Shown: piece after piece, positions 6,893-11,296 of the stretch
How the letters are laid out: every line of letters begins with the position of its first letter
Numbering within the stretch: the stretch's first letter is position 1
From: Prevotella sp.
GTDB taxonomy: Bacteria; Bacteroidota; Bacteroidia; Bacteroidales; Dysgonomonadaceae
Assembly (NCBI GenBank): GCA_031263965.1
Contig: JAISES010000333.1
Coordinates: forward strand, 1 to 11,296
Length of the DNA: 11,296 bases
Direction of reading: 5' to 3'
Notes under the pieces: generated by a model
The model's input: only the letters and a program-made list of their open reading frames with translations
Database searches by the model: none
Told to the model about the DNA's origin: nothing
Translations under genes and position numbers: made by a program

Positions 6893-8482
6893 CTAGAACT
6901 TATACCCGACAGTCAACAGGCCTTGGAAATTATTTGTTTTAAAGACTGTCTTATCTGAAAAATCAAATGCATAGAAATCATCTTTCTGGCTCTTCATTAC
7001 AAAAGCAACATCTACATAAAACTGAGGTGTCAATTTATACCCCAATCCATACGTAATATATTGAGCATCTCCATCCAACCCGTATTGGGTAACAGCACGT
7101 GCATCGGTAATAATATAATCGTCACTTGTCGTTACCTCTGTTTTTACAGGACTCTGCATCCATGCATAGCCTACACGTCCTGAGAAACGATCAGTGAAAC
7201 GATATTCTGCACCTACACGCACAGTAGAAGCGGTACGGAAAAATCTCTTAATAAATTGGTTGGGATCTGCTTTAAAATCGCGCCCGTCACGATCGTAAAG
7301 TTTCATACTTCCATAATTGGTCAATTCATAGTCGGCGCTGAGAATAGCTTTGCTTCCTATAACTCCGGCCAGGCTGAATGTCCATTTGTCGGGTGTACGG
7401 TATTGATAGTCCATTACGGCCGCATCATCACGGTTGTATGTTCCAATCACCTTGTCGGTATATTCGGGTCTTAGATTGGCTACCCCTTTCAAGCCATTCA
7501 AATCATGAGCTAAATCTGTAAAGAAACGATCTGTCATATTGTACCAGGTAGGAGAATGGTATGCAACCCCGATACGCAGTTCCTGTACAGGTTTTACGAT
7601 AACTCCGGCTTTAACCTGCCATCCTGTTCCATCGGTGCGGAGACTGTTTTCCATATCGAAACCTCTTTTTTCGCCTCCATCTCCAAATTCTTCTGTATAT
7701 CTAGAATACAAACGGTAATTAATATCCGTCATTGATAATGTCAATCCTACACTCAAAACATTAGAGAATGTAGTCCCCATATTGAAATCATACGAGCTCA
7801 CAGAACCTTTTTCTCTGGCATACAATTTATTAGCCACATACAAGCCATCTACAGCAGAGTAATAATATTTACCCAATTGATCTTCACCTTCGTTAATCAG
7901 AAACGAATTATAACCAAGTACAGTTAGCCAGTCCTGACTGTTCCAGACATCCCATATTTGAGCATCGGTCAGTCCATCCAGTGATACGGAAGAAGAGGGT
8001 ACCCTGCTTCCTGTAGATATATCAGCCATGTGGTCAGTCAGGGATCTACTTAGTCCACCTGCGCCTGTTTGATATTTACGGTCAAAATTTTTCAACCTGT
8101 TATATGAAAAACCGACATTCAAAGCAGGGGCAACATCGCTGTTCAGAGGAAATACAGTAACAAAAGCGAGATTATCGAAATTTACACTGAATTTATTTTG
8201 ATCAATTTTCCCACTATTCAATAGTTCTGTTTGAGTACCTGAATTTTGGAAGTTCAATGTTGTAACAATCTCCGAATTTCGATACACGCCTATACCGGCA
8301 GGATTGATAGCTATACCGGATATATCTCCGCCCAGAGCACCAAAAGCTCCTCCCATGGAAACAGAACGTGCGGTACCTGTCAGATCATTCTTGGAATATC
8401 TATAAGCGTCCATTGCATTCTGAGCCTTTACAACTCCTAATGAAAATAAAGCTGCGATTAAGAATAATGTTATCTTCTTCAT
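6893..8482 (-). CDS. OmpP1/FadL/TodX-type outer-membrane beta-barrel protein
   Basis: 529 residues with a clear signal peptide (MKKITLFLIAALFSLGVVKA, cleavage after residue 20). The mature N-terminus has the family hallmark: SVSMGGAFGALGGD (40-53) followed by NPAGIGVYR (60-68). This is the conserved region that forms the hatch and N-terminal part of FadL-like channels, which bring hydrophobic compounds across the outer membrane. The rest is alternating polar/aromatic beta-strand sequence, and the protein ends in GYKF, with the terminal Phe usual for outer-membrane barrels. Homologues in Bacteroidota are often annotated as hemin receptor or OmpP1; the ligand cannot be deduced. The start at 8482 fits the signal peptide, and the upstream AT-rich stretch has no Shine-Dalgarno sequence. 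Only 29 bases separate this ATG from the terminator tract of the upstream gene, so its promoter must be very compact or overlap that terminator. Confidence 0.88.
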   Translation of the reverse strand: MKKITLFLIAALFSLGVVKAQNAMDAYRYSKNDLTGTARSVSMGGAFGALGGDISGIAINPAGIGVYRNSEIVTTLNFQNSGTQTELLNSGKIDQNKFSVNFDNLAFVTVFPLNSDVAPALNVGFSYNRLKNFDRKYQTGAGGLSRSLTDHMADISTGSRVPSSSVSLDGLTDAQIWDVWNSQDWLTVLGYNSFLINEGEDQLGKYYYSAVDGLYVANKLYAREKGSVSSYDFNMGTTFSNVLSVGLTLSMTDINYRLYSRYTEEFGDGGEKRGFDMENSLRTDGTGWQVKAGVIVKPVQELRIGVAYHSPTWYNMTDRFFTDLAHDLNGLKGVANLRPEYTDKVIGTYNRDDAAVMDYQYRTPDKWTFSLAGVIGSKAILSADYELTNYGSMKLYDRDGRDFKADPNQFIKRFFRTASTVRVGAEYRFTDRFSGRVGYAWMQSPVKTEVTTSDDYIITDARAVTQYGLDGDAQYITYGLGYKLTPQFYVDVAFVMKSQKDDFYAFDFSDKTVFKTNNFQGLLTVGYKF

Positions 8483-8511
8483 AATTTTTTATTTTACTTA
8501 TACCTTTTGCC

Positions 8512-8550
8512 AAAAAGCTGTTTCAACGTCAATTACTCTTTTGAAACAGC
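8512..8550 (-). terminator. Intrinsic terminator after the serine-rich protein gene
   Basis: On the minus strand, GCTGTTTCAA (8550-8541) pairs with TTGAAACAGC (8526-8517): a 10-bp perfect stem with a 14-base loop, followed by five T (8516-8512). It starts 32 bases after the stop of the serine-rich protein gene. Confidence 0.75.
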
Positions 8551-8582
8551 CTTTCATTGCTTTTATTTGTTTTATATTAGTG

Positions 8583-9968
8583 TTATCTACCGCGACCGCC
8601 GCCACTTCTACTGCTTCCGCCGCCTGAAGAACGGGAAGATGAACTACTTGAGCTTGAGGAAGAACTCGAACTTGAGGAACGGGAACTTGAGCTATAGCTT
8701 GAACTTGGTCTCGAGCTCGACGAACTTGAACTGTTATAGCTTGGGCGGGAACTGCTACTGGAACTACTTGATCCGGAACTATTATAACTAGGACGGGAAC
8801 TGCTCGAACCGGAACTGTTATAGCTCGGACGAGAGCTCGAAGATGAGTTGCCGGAGTTATAGCTCGGACGAGAACCACTACTTGAGTTATTTGAATTGTA
8901 GCTCGGACGGGTAGATGGCCTTGTAGTTACGCTGCTTGACGAACCGCGGCCACCACTGCTGTTGGTTGAGCTATTATAGCTTGGACGGGTTGCTGGCCTT
9001 GTAGTTACATCGCCTGACGAACCGCGGCCACCACTGCTATTGGTTGAGTTATTGTAGCTCGGACGGGTTGTTGGTCTTGTAGACACACTGGAAGACGAAC
9101 CTCTTCCTGTAGTTGAGTTGTTATAGCCCGGACGGGTAGACGGTCTTGCAGATACGCTCGAACCACGTCCTCCTGCGTTATAGCCTGGGCGGGCGCCTAC
9201 ACTCGAACTGCGACCTGCACTTGCATATCCGCCACGACTGGATCCATAATATCCTGTACGGGGACGTCCTGTATAGTTGTATTGATTACGATGATACCCG
9301 TAGTAATGGTTATGTCCGCCATACCAGCCGCCACCATACCAACCTCCGTGCCATGGGTAATAACTGTTCCAGCCATAGCCATAGCCCCAGCTACTATAAT
9401 ACCAAGGCCTGCTCCAACTCCAACTGCTATAATACCATGGATCATAATATCCCCATGCATAAGAAGGGTAATACCATGAATCGTACCATGGGTAATAGCT
9501 GTTCCAGCCAAAGCCAAATCGTGCGCGATTGCTATAATAATTGCCGTAATTATCATCTAACACATAAACGTTTATTTCACCATCGCCGGATATTATCACA
9601 CTATTTTCCGGATTATGGAATTTAACTATACGGTCGGTATACTGATAGTCCTGATATTCGTCTTCAGTATATAGCGTATCGTCTTCGGCATACCGGTTTT
9701 CGTATACATCTACATTTCCCCTGCGGTTATACGCATCCACATCAACTGTTACGTTGCCCACAGTTTCCAATGTCACATCTCCGTTATCTTTGACCAAAAG
9801 TACCTGAGTAGGCTTAACCTGTTTCCGGGAAGTTACTTTTTTAACCTCGGTTGTCTTTTTCTCTTTCGGTTTGGAAGGAGCATAGATGTCATCCCATTCT
9901 TCCTGTGCAAAAGCAAAGAACGGTATTACCGACACCAGAATCAACAGTAATAAATTTTTAGTCTTCAT
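8583..9968 (-). CDS. Exported protein with aromatic/Gly segment, RPSYN repeats and polyserine tail; function unknown
   Basis: 461 residues from ATG 9968, preceded by AGGAGA at 7 nt; the frame runs on to a TTG at 9995, but ATG 9968 gives a proper signal peptide (MKTKNLLLLILVSVIPFFAF, cut near AQ at 21-22). Segments in order: an acidic/Lys linker (23-55); a stretch that looks like beta-structure (about 56-140) with VTLETVGNVTVDVDAYNRRG; an extremely Trp/Tyr/Gly-rich segment (about 150-245) containing WNSYYPW twice; RPGYN/RPSYN repeats (about 260-420); a 15-serine run (431-445); and a short GGGSSRSGGGRGR end. The C-terminal half is almost certainly disordered. No enzyme motif is visible. I recall similar Bacteroidota low-complexity proteins being labelled vitellogenin-like by composition alone, which is not informative. 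An extracellular, surface or periplasmic role is likely from the signal peptide. Confidence 0.85.
   Translation of the reverse strand: MKTKNLLLLILVSVIPFFAFAQEEWDDIYAPSKPKEKKTTEVKKVTSRKQVKPTQVLLVKDNGDVTLETVGNVTVDVDAYNRRGNVDVYENRYAEDDTLYTEDEYQDYQYTDRIVKFHNPENSVIISGDGEINVYVLDDNYGNYYSNRARFGFGWNSYYPWYDSWYYPSYAWGYYDPWYYSSWSWSRPWYYSSWGYGYGWNSYYPWHGGWYGGGWYGGHNHYYGYHRNQYNYTGRPRTGYYGSSRGGYASAGRSSSVGARPGYNAGGRGSSVSARPSTRPGYNNSTTGRGSSSSVSTRPTTRPSYNNSTNSSGGRGSSGDVTTRPATRPSYNSSTNSSGGRGSSSSVTTRPSTRPSYNSNNSSSGSRPSYNSGNSSSSSRPSYNSSGSSSSRPSYNSSGSSSSSSSSRPSYNSSSSSSSRPSSSYSSSSRSSSSSSSSSSSSSSSRSSGGGSSRSGGGRGR
8631..9191 (-). repeat. Serine/Arg-Pro repeat array inside the serine-rich protein gene
   Basis: GGAC/GGGC anchors of the RP(S/G)YN units lie at about 9130, 9061, 8983, 8905, 8866, 8827, 8791 and 8743 on the plus strand, giving spacings of 69, 78, 78, 39, 39, 36 and 48 bases. 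The 78-bp (26-residue) unit reads roughly GRGSSxxVTTRPxTRPSYN plus Ser/Asn. After three to four long units it collapses to about 13 residues (SRPSYNSSGSSS) and then to pure serine. All spacings are multiples of three, so the frame is kept. Confidence 0.85.
9351..9510 (-). repeat. 25-bp direct repeat encoding WNSYYPW
   Basis: CCATGGGTAATAACTGTTCC plus AGCCA (9351-9375) recurs at 9486-9510 with one mismatch, 135 bases (45 codons) apart. Both copies encode WNSYYPW in the aromatic segment, pointing to an internal in-frame duplication. Confidence 0.8.
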
Positions 9969-9975
9969 AATCTGT

Positions 9976-9981
9976 TCTCCT
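9976..9981 (-). promoter_or_regulatory. Ribosome binding site fixing the start of the serine-rich protein gene
   Basis: AGGAGA on the minus strand, seven bases before the ATG at 9968. It is one of the few good Shine-Dalgarno sequences in the window and argues against the in-frame TTG at 9995. Confidence 0.7.
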
Positions 9982-10102
9982 ATATTTATTTTCAATTAAT
10001 GTATTTAACTCGTCTTACATAAAGTTCAATATACTCGTTAGACTGCTCAATATCTTAAAGGTTTAATCAATCTGCCAATAATTATGCCTATAGTAAGATT
10101 AA

Positions 10103-10110
10103 CAAATATA
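10103..10110 (-). promoter_or_regulatory. Candidate -7 box for the serine-rich protein gene
   Basis: On the minus strand TATATTTG matches TAnnTTTG fully. No TTTG is seen at the -33 distance. Transcription would start near 10095, leaving a leader of roughly 125 bases. Confidence 0.4.
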
Positions 10111-10233
10111 CGAACTTAATTTCTTATATGGTTCTTCCTTTATATAAAAGATGCATAGATACGTTATTTTGTTGCGTTCATTCTGTTAAAAAAACGCAAT
10201 CGGAAAATAATAAAGTTCTATCTGCGTTGAAAT

Positions 10234-10249
10234 GTCTATTTTTTTAGAC
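10234..10249. promoter_or_regulatory. Palindromic site 1, GTCTA-T6-TAGAC
   Basis: GTCTATTTTTTTAGAC; the 5-bp arms (GTCTA 10234-10238, TAGAC 10245-10249) extend to 6 bp with the flanking T/A. It lies just upstream of the putative -33 element of the GLPGLI promoter. The half-sites are spaced one helical turn apart, as expected for a dimeric helix-turn-helix regulator. Confidence 0.6.
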
Positions 10250-10256
10250 AAAATGT

Positions 10257-10286
10257 TTTGCAGTCTATTTTTTTAGACTACATTTG
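10257..10286 (+). promoter_or_regulatory. Bacteroidota-type promoter of the GLPGLI gene
   Basis: TTTG (10257-10260) at -33 and TACATTTG (10279-10286) at -7 match the Bacteroidota consensus, with an 18-base spacer (usual spacing is about 19-21). The start would be near 10293, about 30 bases before the ATG at 10325. The spacer is almost entirely filled by palindromic site 2. Confidence 0.6.
10263..10278. promoter_or_regulatory. Palindromic site 2, GTCTA-T6-TAGAC
   Basis: Identical to site 1 over all 16 bases, 29 bp downstream. It sits between the -33 and -7 boxes, so a bound protein would block RNA polymerase: the classic place for a repressor operator. The overlapping TACATTTGTA (10279-10288) is a further TACA-nn-TGTA palindrome over the -7 box. 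Confidence 0.6.
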
Positions 10287-10324
10287 TATGTATTAATAAT
10301 ATTCGAAATCAAAATAATTATCAC

Positions 10325-11251
10325 ATGAAAAAAACAATTCTACTATCATTTTTTTTAATTGTCGCATTATCAGGCTTTGCCCAGATAGTTATAAGAGGGA
10401 CAACCAATGGCAGCCAAACCCCGGTATCGAACATATCTGTAACGAAAAAAAGTAAAAAAGACATCAAAACCAACACGTTGGATGCAGCCACTATCAGATG
10501 TTATTACAAATTTACACAACCGCTTACCGTGGATAAAGAGGTGTTTCAAGTTGCAGATACTATGACACTGGATATAGGGCCTAAGAAGTCTGTGTACTAT
10601 GATGGCACACGCATAAAAAGAGACTCTGTTTTCAACAAAATGATGAGTTCCGGTCTGAATCCAAGTAATATAAAAAGCATATCTGTGCTAAAAGATCAGG
10701 ATGCTTCGGTATTGGACGGAAAAGGGGGGACAACTTTTGAATCCTCATCACGGGGCGAAACAGCCAAATTATACAAGAACAGACAAGATATGGAAGTTAT
10801 TATAACCGACAGGGAAGATGCACAATGGTATAAGTGCACAGAAAAAAATACCTCGCAACAATGGGATATTACCTCCGACACGCTAACTGTGCTGGGTTAT
10901 CTCTGCCAAAAAGCGACTGCCACTTTCCGGGGTCGCAGCTATGAAGCATGGTTCACACCCGAAATACCTGTAAACGACGGCCCGTGGAAACTATACGGCT
11001 TACCCGGTTTGATACTCAAAGCCTCAGACGCAGAAAATTTATTTTCTTTCGGGATTATAGGCCTGGAGCAACTGCAAACACCGGTGAATATCGATATGGC
11101 CGAAGAGGAATACATCAATTGCAGCAGGAAAGACCTGGCTAAAGTTAAAGCTAAACAGAACGGGGGTATGGTTCTCAACATTAACGGAGGAAATGTAACT
11201 TTGATAAGTAAAAGAAACAAAAACGAATACCTTCAATTAGAGACCGAATAA
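10325..11251 (+). CDS. GLPGLI family exported protein
   Basis: 308 residues with a signal peptide (MKKTILLSFFLIVALSGFAQ). The family-defining block is present: VLGYLCQKATATFRGRSYEAW (189-209), then TPEIPVNDGPWKLYGLPGLI (211-230), with the name motif at 225-230. The biochemical function of this Bacteroidota family is not established; members are often found beside TonB-dependent receptor genes. Odd feature: residues 112-124 read NPSNIKSISVLKD, strongly like the conserved stretch of SusC/TonB-receptor plug domains. Residues 21-45 (IVIRGTTNGSQTPVSNISV) faintly recall the start of a carboxypeptidase-regulatory-like domain. Start at 10325 follows a clear promoter with twin palindromes. The next gene begins four bases after the stop, so they form an operon. 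Confidence 0.9.
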   Translation: MKKTILLSFFLIVALSGFAQIVIRGTTNGSQTPVSNISVTKKSKKDIKTNTLDAATIRCYYKFTQPLTVDKEVFQVADTMTLDIGPKKSVYYDGTRIKRDSVFNKMMSSGLNPSNIKSISVLKDQDASVLDGKGGTTFESSSRGETAKLYKNRQDMEVIITDREDAQWYKCTEKNTSQQWDITSDTLTVLGYLCQKATATFRGRSYEAWFTPEIPVNDGPWKLYGLPGLILKASDAENLFSFGIIGLEQLQTPVNIDMAEEEYINCSRKDLAKVKAKQNGGMVLNINGGNVTLISKRNKNEYLQLETE

Positions 11252-11255
11252 GATC

Positions 11256-11296
11256 ATGAGGATATATACGCTGATATTATGCATCATGGTTTGCAC
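11256..11296 (+). CDS. Start of a further exported or membrane protein gene (cut by window end)
   Basis: ATG four bases after the GLPGLI stop opens a frame reading MRIYTLILCIMVC to the window edge: a basic residue followed by a hydrophobic run, as in a signal peptide or membrane segment. By family context it may be a TonB-dependent receptor, but nothing in the 13 visible residues proves this. Confidence 0.5.
   Translation, partial: MRIYTLILCIMVC

Larger units (their letters stand above)
9969..10324. other. Divergent intergenic region upstream of the serine-rich and GLPGLI genes
   Basis: 356 bases with no supported gene. From left to right: the Shine-Dalgarno sequence of the serine-rich gene (9976-9981); a minus-strand -7 box (10103-10110); an inverted repeat TTGCGTT (10172-10178)/AACGCAA (10193-10199) of unknown meaning; and, at the right end, two identical palindromes overlapping the GLPGLI promoter (10234-10288). 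The block is AT-rich throughout. Confidence 0.65.

Noticed and set aside
8498..8878. 126-residue minus-strand frame rich in Val, Ala, Arg and Gln
   Set aside because: It is an out-of-frame reading of the serine-rich repeats plus the terminator. It lacks a signal peptide, domain or ribosome binding site, and the overlapping frame has a clear start, signal peptide and repeats.
8743..9140. Regular 36-78 bp repeats as a CRISPR array
   Set aside because: Spacings are multiples of three, there are no unique spacers, and the repeats translate to a periodic protein sequence.
9197..9556. 119-residue minus-strand frame over the aromatic segment
   Set aside because: Shadow of the WNSYYPW/Gly-rich coding sequence in another frame; its Ile/Gly/Ala repetitiveness is only inherited from the repeats.
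10234..10278. The T-rich palindromes read as intrinsic terminators
   Set aside because: The T runs are in the loops, the stems have only 5-6 weak pairs, and no T tract follows. Their position around a good promoter suits operators better.

Overview
The window looks like chromosomal DNA of a Bacteroidota (Bacteroidales-type) bacterium. The evidence is a GLPGLI-family gene, an N-succinylornithine-type carbamoyltransferase almost residue-for-residue co-numbered with the Bacteroides fragilis enzyme, an OmpP1/FadL-type outer-membrane protein, exported proteins whose signal peptides end in AQ, weak or absent Shine-Dalgarno sequences at several starts, and Bacteroidota-type -7 boxes (TAnnTTTG). The genus cannot be fixed from the sequence alone.

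Layout. (1) 1-4380, minus strand: a tightly coupled export operon read right to left: TolC-like outer-membrane factor, lipoprotein-type HlyD/YbhG-like adaptor, two ABC ATPases, and an ABC-2 permease cut by the window start. Junctions are a 1-nt gap, then overlaps of 4, 14 and 4 nt. (2) 4537-5526, minus: rluF-type 23S rRNA pseudouridine synthase with a long basic tail and its own hairpin terminator. (3) 5856-6809, plus: argF', the carbamoyltransferase of the succinylated arginine pathway, behind a leader that can fold into alternative hairpins. (4) 6893-8482, minus: OmpP1/FadL-type beta-barrel; a symmetric hairpin between it and argF' can terminate both. (5) 8583-9968, minus: an exported protein of unknown function with an aromatic/Gly segment, RPSYN-type repeats and a polyserine C-terminus. 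(6) 10325-11251, plus: a GLPGLI-family exported protein, followed after 4 nt by the start of another membrane or exported gene cut by the window end.

How they work together. The operon should form a complete inner-membrane to outer-membrane export path: permease plus paired ATPases, periplasmic adaptor, outer-membrane channel. The two ATPases look like the two halves of an E. coli YbhF-type double ATPase, and their motif losses all fall in the same composite ATP site. rluF and argF' are housekeeping genes. The other three loci are cell-envelope genes with no visible functional link to the operon.

Most worth following up: two identical 16-bp palindromes straddling the promoter of the GLPGLI gene; a stretch resembling a TonB-receptor plug motif inside that GLPGLI protein; Ser90 at the known specificity position of the carbamoyltransferase; the structured argF' leader; and the repeat architecture of the serine-rich protein. 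I found no CRISPR array, transposase, tRNA, rRNA or phage gene.
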